From the NCBI RefSeq assembly GCF_021284765.1, contig NZ_CP089924.1:62001-126000 (forward strand): 64,000 nucleotides of DNA, written 5' to 3'. Source of the stretch: Lysobacter sp. 5GHs7-4. Lineage in GTDB: Bacteria > Pseudomonadota > Gammaproteobacteria > Xanthomonadales > Xanthomonadaceae. The notes under the pieces were generated by a model. It was not told the DNA's origin. It ran no database searches and saw nothing but the letters and a program-made list of their open reading frames with translations. Shown in pieces: positions 54,901 through 62,985 of this stretch (within the stretch, counting starts at the first letter, position 1; every line of letters starts with the position of its first letter). The translations under genes were made by a program, and so were the position numbers.

Positions 54901-55315
54901 CGCCGACGGCTTTCTGCGCGATGCCCGAACCGCTCCAGGCAGAAAACCCCGTGTCGTTGCTGCCCGGACAAGCGGCTAGTCCGACCGCATTGTTCGCGGG
55001 TACATTGCCCGCAGTCACCAGCCCGTTGCAGTTCGTGAGCCATGCCGGGTCGGCGGTATAGGTCATGTTGAGCGGTCCGGGCCCAACATAGGTATTGACC
55101 AATCTCGGATTGCCGTTGTTGTTGGCATTGCCGTTGTTGAAGGTCTCCCGATAGATCACCGTCTGCGCAAGCGCATGCGCCGGCAGCAGTATCGACATCG
55201 CAGCGCACAGCGCCACGAGCAACCGGCGGCCTTGCCCCAGGTTCGGTGCGAATCGCACCGACGCGACCCTGCGCGCTTCAGCTGCGCAGGGGGAGTGGGA
55301 GTCGTCGTGGCCCAT
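51926..55315 (-). CDS. Large secreted DUF11/prealbumin-like repeat protein
   Basis: 1129 residues if ATG 55315 is used; GTG 55471 (1181 residues) is the alternative. The signal peptide has a long n-region and ends LVALCAAMSILLPAHALAQ. A domain of about 240 residues with Asn/Gly-rich loops comes next, then a DUF11-like segment, five tandem units of about 115 residues beginning L-x-[VI]-T-K-[IL] and ending near CTFTN, and a final DUF11 domain. Such proteins are surface adhesins or S-layer-like. It ends in ATLRYDCTVN without an IPTL-CTERM or other anchor. It is divergent from the ECF/kinase pair. Confidence 0.8.
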   Translation of the reverse strand: MGHDDSHSPCAAEARRVASVRFAPNLGQGRRLLVALCAAMSILLPAHALAQTVIYRETFNNGNANNNGNPRLVNTYVGPGPLNMTYTADPAWLTNCNGLVTAGNVPANNAVGLAACPGSNDTGFSAWSGSGIAQKAVGAYNLNTPSGALSTPGDPSGAAYGGDIGITAWTASPPTVGSVILQNAQPIPFPAVPPGGTGRFVTFQFVAGAASCNAAHPLITVNLNGTQLGGQMDLCTGGTNVRNYNSITNRAGAGFNTARAATFTPAGAGSAVLVTGGGLTFTIINQQASGIGNDYAYDNFTALDVTPSVTKAVDIASNYVGQVKRLTFTITNTSGDNGAKVGWGFTDTLPGSVVIAPTPNATTTCGAGTTLTANAGDGTFTVAGGNLPAGTAGGAATTCTVSVNVTSNTLGTFTNTQASYTSSTALNIPNQSVPMTWVANTVTVTKISNGATGTFDFSGSNGIASHQITTTAQGAPGTAGALQTLTLASTTTTTTLAEAALAGWTVTGTPSCTVGGSALAGVTYNAGTRTLTLPALPLVAGAGRNVLCTFTNTVAPPALTVTKISNGGTDTFGFSGNNGIAAHNITTTAAGAPGTAGAQQTLTTAATATAITENAPPAGWVLSSAACTVTPPGGTAAPAAGTFDAASRTFNLTAADTAAGNTIACTFSNALRPTTLTITKITQADNGGGPFNFVIQRGAGGGTTNQSLTTTAAGASGAATGATITLTPGAFFRVNEGLPVAYSVTDANCVMTRPDGTTQTYGAIPTSGIPNEVIVPGGDVQAGSTTVCTFTNTRRPRLQITKLTAGDAGGPFSFTAPNSGFGTLPITTTAAGAPGTTAAARPINIGFAGNIVEAAPPAGWAFTDAACTVTTPAGVTTQAQGPVNVAARSFPLTAQDTAAGNAIACTFTNQRQASLQLAKAWAAGSTAGHQVSIGATTGGANNTAAFDATAPNAADSGAPVAVSIGDTVTLPAEGGTNAANYTTALACTGGHTLSGNDGQQANTLTITSANAAVCTYTNTLRTTDLSITKTNTSAAGPSDQADDTLQRGSAVTYTLVVTNNGPATVTGAVVRDAPGAELTCAAGNPVTITGNGVPSGSFTVADLTGAGGIVLGQLNVGQSATLRYDCTVN
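52255..53996 (-). repeat. Five tandem beta-sandwich coding units of about 345 bp
   Basis: Within the DUF11 gene, boundaries near 53996, 53655, 53300, 52930, 52585 and 52255 separate five diverged units whose products start L-x-[VI]-T-K and end C-T-F-[TS]-N. They share ITTTAAGAPGTAGA-like and AAGNxIACTFxN strands. Divergence at DNA level suggests old duplication. Confidence 0.75.
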
Positions 55316-55574
55316 CGGGCCTGTCGTCGGCGACGGCCCGCTCGCGCCCGGCCGGGACGGCGGCGGCGTGGCGCGCAATGGCATACGAGCGCCGCGCTTC
55401 GCCGCTGAACCCATCGCCCCAGCCGCCACATCCAGATTGCTATTTGCCCCACCCGCACCGAACATACCCACAGCCTGCCCCTGTCGAAATCGGGCACGAC
55501 TTAGGGTGCCCCTAGTCCCAAAGTCGGGATTCGGCTTGGGAACCGGACATGCCGTGGGGAAACCGAAGACCGCG

Positions 55575-56171
55575 ATGGATGAAGAGCCTCTCCTGCCGTC
55601 CGCATCGATCGAGTCGGTGACGGCCCTGATCGAACGGGCCCAGTCTGGTCAGGGTGAGGCCTGGGACCAGGTCTACGGCCTGCTCTATGACGAACTGCAC
55701 CAGATCGCCCAGCAGCGGCTGCGCCAGTGGAGCGAAGGCCGCTCGGCCACGTCCCTGGTCAATCGGGCTTGGCTGCGGTTCGACCCCAGCCGGCTGAGCC
55801 TGCAGAACCGCCAGCACTTACTGGCGGTGATGGCACGCTCCATGCGCTACGCCCTGCTGGACGAGGCCGAGCGGCTGAAAGCCTTGAAACGCCAGGCCGG
55901 CGCGCCCGCACCCGAGGATGCGGTCGACACCCTCGGCTACGACCCGCGGCTGGACGAAATGCTGGCGTTGAGCGTCGCTTTGAACGAGCTATCCGCTGCC
56001 TATCCTCGCTTGGGCACCGTGGTGGAGATGCGCTACTTTGCCGGCATGACCGAAATCGAAATCGCCGAAGCGCTGGGCCTGACGGAACGCACCGTACGCC
56101 GCGACTGGCTCAAGGCGCGTGCCTTCCTGGTGTCGCAGCTGGGGGCGCCGCTGGCCAGTGGCGGCGACTGA
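55575..56171 (+). CDS. ECF sigma factor (TIGR02999-like), kinase-linked
   Basis: 198 residues from ATG 55575. Region 2 (VTALIERAQSGQGEAWDQVYGLLYDELHQIAQQRLRQW) and region 4 (PRLGTVVEMRYFAGMTEIEIAEALGLTERTVRRDWLKARAFL) are both intact. The sequence is like the xanthomonad TIGR02999 ECF group. In some such sigma factors (EcfP of Vibrio, EcfK of Xanthomonas citri), activity depends on phosphorylation by a Ser/Thr kinase encoded next door, in place of an anti-sigma factor. Here the kinase gene follows 21 nt downstream and no anti-sigma gene is present. Confidence 0.86.
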   Translation: MDEEPLLPSASIESVTALIERAQSGQGEAWDQVYGLLYDELHQIAQQRLRQWSEGRSATSLVNRAWLRFDPSRLSLQNRQHLLAVMARSMRYALLDEAERLKALKRQAGAPAPEDAVDTLGYDPRLDEMLALSVALNELSAAYPRLGTVVEMRYFAGMTEIEIAEALGLTERTVRRDWLKARAFLVSQLGAPLASGGD

Positions 56172-56192
56172 GGCGCGCGGAGTAAGCGACCC

Positions 56193-59100
56193 GTGAGCAG
56201 CCACCACCTGCGCGCGCTGTCGCTGTTCGACGAATACGCCCAGATGCCGGCGGCCGAACGGGCGCGCCGGATGCAGATCCTGGCGAGCGAAGATCCGGCC
56301 TTGCATGCCGCCCTGGACGATTTGTTGCGCGCCGACGGCGAGCGCGATGGGCACCTGGTCGATGGCTCGGCCGTGGACGTGATCGCGCGCGCGCAGCCGC
56401 CGGCCGGCGAACGACCCGCCTCGGACCCCCGCCTGGGCACCCGCGTGGGCGCGTGGCGGATCGAGCGGGTGATCGCCAGCGGCGGCATGGGCACGGTCTA
56501 CGAGGCGCAACGCGACGATGGGCAATACCAGCAGCGGGTCGCGCTCAAGTTCGTGCTGGCGAAGCATGCCGGCCCGCAGCTGACGGCCGCATTCCTGCAG
56601 GAACGCCAGCTGCTGGCGCGGCTGGACCACCCCGGCATCGCCAGCCTTTACGACGGCGGCATCGATGCCGACGGCCAGCCTTGGTTCGCGATGCGCTACG
56701 TACCGGGCGCGCCGATCGACACCTGGTGCGACGTGCGCCGGCTCGGCATCCGCTCGCGCATCGAATTGCTGCTGCAGGCCAGCCGGGCCCTGTCGTATGC
56801 GCATGCGCAAGGCGTGGTGCATGGCGACATCAAGCCGAACAACCTGCTGATCGATCGCGACGGCCGTGTGCAGCTGGTCGACTTCGGCATCTCCAGCCTG
56901 TCCGGCGCCGCGAACGGCGGCATCGCGATCACCGAGGACTATGCGGCCGCCGAGCAACGGCAGCTGGGCGTGCGCTCGGTCGCCACCGATGTTTATGCCT
57001 TCGGCGTGCTGATCTATCGTCTGCTGTGCGGCCAATGGCCGCAGGCGCGCCATCCGCTGCTGGGCGCCCTGCCGCTGTCCGATGCCGACGGCAGGCCGAT
57101 GGACCGCTTGCTGGACGGCGCGGCCGAAGACGTCGCGCGCGTGCGCGGCGAAGCCAGCGTGGCGGCGCTGGCGCGGCGGCTGTCCGGCGATCTGTCCGCG
57201 ATCGCACGCAAGGCGGTCGCCCATCGGCCCGAGGACCGCTACGCCAGCGTCGCGGCGCTGGCCGACGACCTGCAACGCTGGCTGGACCAGCGCCCGGTGT
57301 CGGCCCGCCCGCTGGCCTGGCCCGCGCGCGCGGGCCGATGGCTGAGCCGCAACCGCGTGCCGGCCGGGATCGTCGCCACCGCTTTGATCGCTGCGCTCGC
57401 GGTCTCCGGCCTGGCTTATCAGCGGCATCGGCAGGACCTGCGCGATGCGCGCGCCAGCGAGACGATCGGCCACTTGTTCGCCGCCAACCTGGGCACCGCG
57501 ACGATTTCCGGCCTGGGCACGGCGCCGTTCTCGTCGCGCGCGCTGCTGGACAAGACCGAACGCGAGCTGCGTCGCCTGCGTTTGGCCGAACACCCGGCGC
57601 TGCTGGCGCGCGCTTACGCCACGCTGGCGCGCAGCCGCGCCGCCATTGGCGACATGCGCGATGCCGAGCGGTTGGCGGACGTGGCCACGCGCACCCTCGG
57701 CGACCGCGACGACGCCACCGGCGCCGTGGCCGCCACCCGCTCGGCCATGCTCAACCTCCGCGGCCGCCACGCGCAAGCCGCGACGCTGGCGAGCGCCGCG
57801 CTGGCCGGACTGGACGCCTGCGATGCCGGTCACCGCGAGTGCCCACGTATCGCCTTGCAGGCCGAGCTGGCGCGCGCGCAATGGGGACTGGCACAGATGC
57901 GGTCGGCGATGCGCACGGTGGACGCGGCGCTCGCCGAGGCCGCCCCTCTGGACAATCGCGAACCGACCGCCGAGCTGTTGATCTTGCGGTCGGAATACAA
58001 CAGCTCTCTGCTGCGCGCAAAGCAAGCCGAAGAGGACGGCAAGCGCGCGGTGCAACTGGCCGACGGCATCAATCCGGTGCTCGCCGACGACGCCCGCGAG
58101 CGCCTGTTCGGCTTGCTCGCCCGCCGCGGAGCACCGGACGCCTTGGCGGTCGCCAAGCGATTGCGCGACAGCCGCATACGCACCCTGGGCGAACGCCACC
58201 CCAAGACCGGCTGGGCCTGGCTGCGCGTGGGCGAGGCCGAGGATCAAAGCTATGCGGGCGCGGCCATCCAAAAGGGCTTGTCGATCATCGAAGCGACGTA
58301 CGGCCGGGAGCACCCCGAGTACGCCTGGGCGCTGAACTCGGCGATGTGGCATATGCCCAAATCGGCGCAGGAAAAGATCGCGCTGATGGAGCACGCGATC
58401 GGCGTACTGACGAACAACCTGGGCCCGCGTAGCGAGCGCACGCTGAATGCGCGCTCCAGGCTCGGCTATTTCATGCTGGACATGTCCAGCGATCACCGCA
58501 CGGATGCCGACACGCTACGCGGCTTCACGCTGTTGGGCGACGCGATTCGGGACATGCAGGCCAGCGGCCTGCCCACGCCGTGGCAACGCCTGAAACTTGC
58601 GGAAGGACTGACGAATTTCGGCCCCAAGGAGCGCCTGGCCGACGCCGCGGAACTGCTGAACGTCGCAGCCGGCGAAGCGGGGCGCTACTTCTCCGCGGAC
58701 GACAACTATGTGCTGGAGCTCACCGTGTTCCAGAACAAGCTGCTTTTTCGCAGAGGCCAGCATGCGCTCGCCGACCGTGGGTTCGCGGACTGGATCACGA
58801 AGAACCAAAGTTTCATCGCCACGACGCGATCCGACGCTCAGAGCGTCAACGAGTACATCCGCGCCATGACGCTGTACGAGTCGATGCTCTATCGTGGCTT
58901 GCACGCCTATCAAACTTGCGACCGCAAGGGCGCCGCGGCGCAATGGCGCAGCGCGGAGGATCTGGCCGGACGCGCGCTGGGCGACGAGGGCTATCAACAG
59001 TTGACCGCTCGCCGCATGCTTGCCGACCTGCACCGCGGCGCGCCCATCGACCTGCCTGCGGACGCCGGCTACATACCCGCCTCCGACATGGCGACAGGGA

Positions 59101-59195
59101 ATGCGGCCGGCGCGCGTTGCCCGCATTCGACCCGCGCCATGTCCCAGGACGCGGGAGCCGCAGGCGGACAGCGGCGACCCGATCCGAACGGGTGA
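56193..59195 (+). CDS. Transmembrane Ser/Thr protein kinase with TPR-like sensor domain
   Basis: 1000 residues, GTG start with GGAG 10 nt upstream. A short N-terminal helical part precedes the kinase domain: glycine loop ASGGMGTVYEA (about 95-105), Lys119 in VALKF, Glu137, catalytic loop H210-G-D212-I-K-P-N-N, D230-F-G, and EDYAAAEQ at 248-255, where the usual APE/PE has Ala for Pro. The catalytic loop is HGD, not HRD. A helix at about 390-410 leads to a 590-residue periplasmic region of helical (TPR-like) repeats. It is expected to phosphorylate the adjacent sigma factor in response to an extracytoplasmic signal. Confidence 0.87.
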   Translation: MSSHHLRALSLFDEYAQMPAAERARRMQILASEDPALHAALDDLLRADGERDGHLVDGSAVDVIARAQPPAGERPASDPRLGTRVGAWRIERVIASGGMGTVYEAQRDDGQYQQRVALKFVLAKHAGPQLTAAFLQERQLLARLDHPGIASLYDGGIDADGQPWFAMRYVPGAPIDTWCDVRRLGIRSRIELLLQASRALSYAHAQGVVHGDIKPNNLLIDRDGRVQLVDFGISSLSGAANGGIAITEDYAAAEQRQLGVRSVATDVYAFGVLIYRLLCGQWPQARHPLLGALPLSDADGRPMDRLLDGAAEDVARVRGEASVAALARRLSGDLSAIARKAVAHRPEDRYASVAALADDLQRWLDQRPVSARPLAWPARAGRWLSRNRVPAGIVATALIAALAVSGLAYQRHRQDLRDARASETIGHLFAANLGTATISGLGTAPFSSRALLDKTERELRRLRLAEHPALLARAYATLARSRAAIGDMRDAERLADVATRTLGDRDDATGAVAATRSAMLNLRGRHAQAATLASAALAGLDACDAGHRECPRIALQAELARAQWGLAQMRSAMRTVDAALAEAAPLDNREPTAELLILRSEYNSSLLRAKQAEEDGKRAVQLADGINPVLADDARERLFGLLARRGAPDALAVAKRLRDSRIRTLGERHPKTGWAWLRVGEAEDQSYAGAAIQKGLSIIEATYGREHPEYAWALNSAMWHMPKSAQEKIALMEHAIGVLTNNLGPRSERTLNARSRLGYFMLDMSSDHRTDADTLRGFTLLGDAIRDMQASGLPTPWQRLKLAEGLTNFGPKERLADAAELLNVAAGEAGRYFSADDNYVLELTVFQNKLLFRRGQHALADRGFADWITKNQSFIATTRSDAQSVNEYIRAMTLYESMLYRGLHAYQTCDRKGAAAQWRSAEDLAGRALGDEGYQQLTARRMLADLHRGAPIDLPADAGYIPASDMATGNAAGARCPHSTRAMSQDAGAAGGQRRPDPNG

Positions 59196-59358
59196 TCCCC
59201 TGTAGCGCCGGCCGACTTGGGTTAGCGGCGCGATCATGCCTTAAAGTGGCCACAGCGCCTGCCCCAAGGCCCAAGCCGCCGACGCCTCATACGGGTGCGC
59301 GCGGCCTGCGCGCGGTGCCGGCATCGCTATCCACGCCCCCCCTTCCGACAGGCGTCGC

Positions 59359-60129
59359 ATGAAGATCTACAGCTGGAACGTCAACTCGCTCAACGTGCGC
59401 ATGCCGCACCTGGAAACCTGGCTGGGCCTGCGCCTGCCCGACGTGGTGGCGCTGCAGGAAACCAAACTGGAAGACCACCGCTTCCCCGACACCGAGCTGT
59501 CGGCGCTGGGCTACCGCAGCGTGTTCGCCGGACAGAAGACCTACAACGGCGTGGCGATCCTGTCGCGCGAACCGGCGCAGGACGTGCAGATCGGCGTGCC
59601 CGGACTGGAGGACGAGCAGAAGCGCGTGATCGCCGCCACCGTCGGGGAGCTGCGCATCGTCAACCTGTACGTGGTCAACGGCCAGGACGTGGGCACCGAC
59701 AAGTACGCCTACAAACTGCGCTGGCTGGACGCGGTGCACGCCTGGATCGCGCAGGAGCTGCAGCGCTATCCGCAGATGATCGTGCTGGGCGATTTCAACA
59801 TCGCCCCCGACGCGCGCGACGTGTACGACCCGACGGTGTGGAATGAGGGCCATATCCTGACTTCCACCGCGGAACGCGAGGCGCTGCAGCGATTGCAAGC
59901 CCTGGGACTGCACGATGCCTATCGCTTGCATCCGCAGGCCGAGGGCGAGTTCAGCTGGTGGGATTACCGACAGGCGGCGTTCCGCCGCAACCTGGGGCTG
60001 CGCATCGACCTGACGCTGATCTCCGACACCTTGCGCGCCCGCTGCGTGGGCGCAGGCATCGACCGCGAACCCCGCACCTGGGAACGCCCCAGCGATCACG
60101 CACCGGCGTGGGTGGAGCTGGCGGATTGA
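59359..60129 (+). CDS. xthA: Exodeoxyribonuclease III (AP endonuclease)
   Basis: 256 residues, full length. Endonuclease/exonuclease/phosphatase fold with IYSWNVNSLNVR, LQETKLED (metal-binding Glu), YNGVAILSR, VLGDFNIAP, FSWWDYR and the C-terminal ERPSDHAPAWVEL with the catalytic His. It removes 3' blocking groups and cuts at abasic sites in base-excision repair. A CCGTTG microsatellite begins 45 nt after the stop codon. Confidence 0.93.
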   Translation: MKIYSWNVNSLNVRMPHLETWLGLRLPDVVALQETKLEDHRFPDTELSALGYRSVFAGQKTYNGVAILSREPAQDVQIGVPGLEDEQKRVIAATVGELRIVNLYVVNGQDVGTDKYAYKLRWLDAVHAWIAQELQRYPQMIVLGDFNIAPDARDVYDPTVWNEGHILTSTAEREALQRLQALGLHDAYRLHPQAEGEFSWWDYRQAAFRRNLGLRIDLTLISDTLRARCVGAGIDREPRTWERPSDHAPAWVELAD

Positions 60130-60172
60130 TGGCAGCACCAACGCAGGCACCTGGAATTAAACGCTCGCTTCA

Positions 60173-60227
<55 letters not shown>

Positions 60228-60420
60228 AGTTTGCTCCGGCATTGAAGTCCATAGAACCGAAGCCACACGACCACTCCCAGACCCGGAGGGCGGCGCGCAG
60301 GACGCGCGCCGTTTTTCGATAGGACAGGGATGTCCTATCGAAAAATCCCGGCGCAAGAACCGAAGCCACACGGGAGCTCCTGGCTCAGACCCTTCTCTTT
60401 GGTTACTTTCTCTTGGGTCA

Positions 60421-60914
60421 GCAAGAGAAAGTGACCCGCATGCGCAGCAGGCGGAAGCCTTTGACCTTCGGTCAGAAGCAGCGGAGCAACAGCCAAAGCA
60501 AATCCTCCCCAACCCTCCTTTTCCAAAGGAGGGAGCTAAGAGCGCGACGCCGGAGTTTGGCGGCCATCGGAGCCGGGTAGGCGCAATAGCCGGAGTTCGC
60601 GGTCGCGGCTCACGCCGCTCCTACAGAGAGTGCATGCAAGAGAAAGTGACCCGCATGCGCAGCAGGCGGAAGTCGTTGACCTTCGGTCAGAAGCAGCAAA
60701 GCAACGGCCAAAGCAAATCCTCCCCAACCCGCCCGGCCAACAGGCACAGCCTGTTGTCGTTCACCCGTGCACGAACCTGCGGTTCGTAAACGCACGGCTT
60801 CACCCTTTGTCAAAGGAGGGAGCTAAAAGCGCAACGCCGGGATTTGGAGGCCATCGGAACCGGATAGGCTCGATAGCCGGGATTCGCGGTCGCGGCTCAC
60901 GCCGCTCCTACAGG
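60421..60914. repeat. Duplicated non-coding block of 200-290 bp
   Basis: Two copies of a composite unit lie in the 870-bp gap: copy 1 at about 60421-60625 and copy 2 at about 60628-60914. Each starts AAGAGAAAGTGACCCGCATG, continues through AAGCAAATCCTCCCCAACC and AAGGAGGGAGCTAA, and ends in the GCGGCTCACGCCGC hairpin. Copy 2 has an extra 75 bp (about 60730-60800). No supported coding sequence or RNA gene was found in it; small open frames on the minus strand are shared between the copies but look spurious. Confidence 0.75.
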
Positions 60915-60949
60915 CAGGCATCGGCGCAACGCGCGAATGCGAGCCTAGA

Positions 60950-60976
60950 AAAAAGCCCGGCGATGCCGGGCTTTTT
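60950..60976 (-). terminator. Terminator of the GlsB/YeaQ gene
   Basis: A 12-bp stem (AAAAAGCCCGGC, loop GAT, complement GCCGGGCTTTTT) with A- and T-tracts on both sides, 22 nt after the stop codon of the minus-strand GlsB/YeaQ gene. The symmetrical tracts make it effective in either direction. Confidence 0.88.
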
Positions 60977-60997
60977 CGTAGCGCACGCAAAGCGCAT

Positions 60998-61273
60998 TCA
61001 GCGCACGCGGCCGCGCCGGAACAGATTGACGATGCCCAACAGCACGATCGCGCCGACCAGCGACAGCAACAGCCCGTTGAGACTGAAATTGCCGTCGTTG
61101 ATGTCGCCCGCGCCCAAACCGAGCACCCCGCCCAGCCAACCGCCCAGGAACGCACCGACGATGCCGACGATGATGTTCAGGAAGATGCCCTGCTGGCCGT
61201 CGGTCCTCATGATCATGCTGGCGATCCAGCCGATGACGCCGCCTACCACCAGCCAAATGATGATGCCCATCAT
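60998..61273 (-). CDS. GlsB/YeaQ/YmgE family stress-response membrane protein
   Basis: 91 residues, with AAGGAG 8 nt before the start at ATG 61273 (or 61270). Three helices: GIIIWLVVGGVIGWIASMIM, LNIIVGIVGAFLGGWLGGVLG and LNGLLLSLVGAIVLLGIVNLF; the Gly-rich GxxxGxxxG spacing is the transglycosylase-associated signature of the family. These small proteins are induced by envelope or osmotic stress; their exact role is unknown. It ends at a strong bidirectional terminator. Confidence 0.9.
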   Translation of the reverse strand: MMGIIIWLVVGGVIGWIASMIMRTDGQQGIFLNIIVGIVGAFLGGWLGGVLGLGAGDINDGNFSLNGLLLSLVGAIVLLGIVNLFRRGRVR

Positions 61274-61437
61274 GCTCGTGTCTCCTTCTTCAGTTCACAG
61301 GACGCCCGTCGCGCAGACGCGCCGATGCGACCGGCACGTCTGCCCTACGAGACAGAACGAGTCTGGGCGGAAGTTTGTGACGGAGATGTCTGCGCGACGG
61401 CGCGCGCGTCACGCGGCGTAGACACGCCGCGTGCGGG

Positions 61438-62799
61438 TCAGCCGTCGTTGCCGCGCAACAGCGACAGCAGCCGGTCGCGCGGCAGCTTGCCGGTTTCGTT
61501 GCGCGGCAGCGCGGCGACGCAGCGCAGGGGCCGCGGCAGGAACACCGGGTCCACGCTCGCGCGCAGCGCCTGCAGGATGCGCGCCTCGTCCAGCGTCGGC
61601 GCCACCGCGAGCGCGGCGATGCGGCGCACCGCGCCGTCCTCGGCATCGAGCTGGAACACCGCCGCGTCCTCGACGCCGTCGATCGCCAGCAGCTTGCGGG
61701 TGAGATCGCCCAGCGACGCGCGCTTGCCGGCGATTTCCAGCAGGTCCGCGCTGCGGCCGCGCAGCACGAAGCGGCCGTCGGCGCCGACTTCCATCAGGTC
61801 CGCCAGCACCACCGGCTCGGGCAGGTGCGGCGCGTGCACCGCGGTGCCGTCGGGCTGCGGCGACACACGCACGCCCGGCAGCGGCGTCCACGCCTGCTCG
61901 TGGGCGGTGCGGCGGCGCGCGATCACGCAGGTCTCGGTGGAACCGAACACTTCGCGCACCTCGCAGCCGTAACGCTGCTCGGCGGCCAGCGCGAGCTCCT
62001 GCGTCAACGGCGCGGTCGCCGAGACGATGCCGGCCAGCGGCGGCAGATCGATGCCGGATTCGACCAGCGCGCGCAGATGCACCGGCGTGGTGACCAGCAG
62101 CGGCGGCGACGGCGCGTCGGCCAGCGCCAGGGCGACATCGCCGGGAAAGAACGGACGCGCGGCGTGCACGGCGACCGGTCCGAGCAAGGGCAGCAGCACC
62201 GACATCTCCATGCCGTACATGTGCTGCGGCGGCACGGTCGCCACCAGCGGCGTGATCGCGTCGGGCGCGAGCAGATCGTGCAACGCCGCCAGGTTCTGCG
62301 CGGTGCTGGCGCGGAACGCCTGCCAGGTCTTGGGATTGGGTTTGGGCTGGCCGGTGCTGCCGGAGGTGAAGCCGATCGCGACCAGGGCCTGCGCGGCGAC
62401 GCACGGCGCGGGTCCGTCGGCCTGCGACAGCACCTCGGGCAGGCGCCAGTAGCGCGGCGGCGGCGGATCCAGCGCGCCGTCGCCCAGACAGTAGCTGTCG
62501 GCGTGCTGCGCATAGGTGTCGTCGACCACGGCCGGCGCGCGCGAGGACGGCAACAAAGTGGTCTGCCCGCGCAGCGCGGCCGCGCAGAACGCGACCAGGA
62601 AGCGGTAGCGGTCCTCGCACAGATTGATCGCATGGCGCGCCGCCGGTAGCGCCGCGGCCAGCGCGCGCACCTCGCGTTCGAAGCGTTCCTGCGCCACGGC
62701 CTGACCGTGCGCATACGCAAACAAGCGCGTCTGCGCCCCGATCACCAGCGCGACGCGTTCGTCGCCGGGCACCGCATCGTGATCAACTACTGCTGACAT
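61438..62799 (-). CDS. Adenylate-forming ligase, XanA2-like hydroxybenzoyl-ACP ligase candidate
   Basis: 453 residues from ATG 62799. ANL superfamily with the P-loop GFTSGSTGQPKP, VFGSTE (A5), LRGRSADLLEIAGKRAS (A8) and the catalytic Lys near NETGKLPRDRL. Reported xanthomonadin work assigns XanA2 to loading 3-hydroxybenzoate onto the ACP XanC; this protein is a good candidate for the same step, as no other such ligase is in or beside the main cluster. It is divergent from a PPTase gene, which supports a role in carrier-protein chemistry. Substrate specificity has not been shown. Confidence 0.8.
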   Translation of the reverse strand: MSAVVDHDAVPGDERVALVIGAQTRLFAYAHGQAVAQERFEREVRALAAALPAARHAINLCEDRYRFLVAFCAAALRGQTTLLPSSRAPAVVDDTYAQHADSYCLGDGALDPPPPRYWRLPEVLSQADGPAPCVAAQALVAIGFTSGSTGQPKPNPKTWQAFRASTAQNLAALHDLLAPDAITPLVATVPPQHMYGMEMSVLLPLLGPVAVHAARPFFPGDVALALADAPSPPLLVTTPVHLRALVESGIDLPPLAGIVSATAPLTQELALAAEQRYGCEVREVFGSTETCVIARRRTAHEQAWTPLPGVRVSPQPDGTAVHAPHLPEPVVLADLMEVGADGRFVLRGRSADLLEIAGKRASLGDLTRKLLAIDGVEDAAVFQLDAEDGAVRRIAALAVAPTLDEARILQALRASVDPVFLPRPLRCVAALPRNETGKLPRDRLLSLLRGNDG

Positions 62800-62985
62800 C
62801 GTCCGCCATTGCTTGCTCCCGCCGCGACCGTGCAGGTCCCGGCGCCGACGGCCTGCGCCGCCTTCCCCTGTGCGCCGGCCTCGCGGCAACGGCATCGATC
62901 GCGGCCAACGCCGCATCCCCTGCTTTAGCTTACGCTGGCGCGCCGGCGTTCCGTCAAACGCCTCGTTCATGTGCCTGATCCGTCG

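Noticed and set aside
55490-55513. GGGCAC/GTGCCC hairpin near the DUF11 start as a terminator or riboswitch
   Set aside because: The stem is only 6 bp with an 8-nt loop and no T-tract, and no known riboswitch core was recognised; too weak to list.
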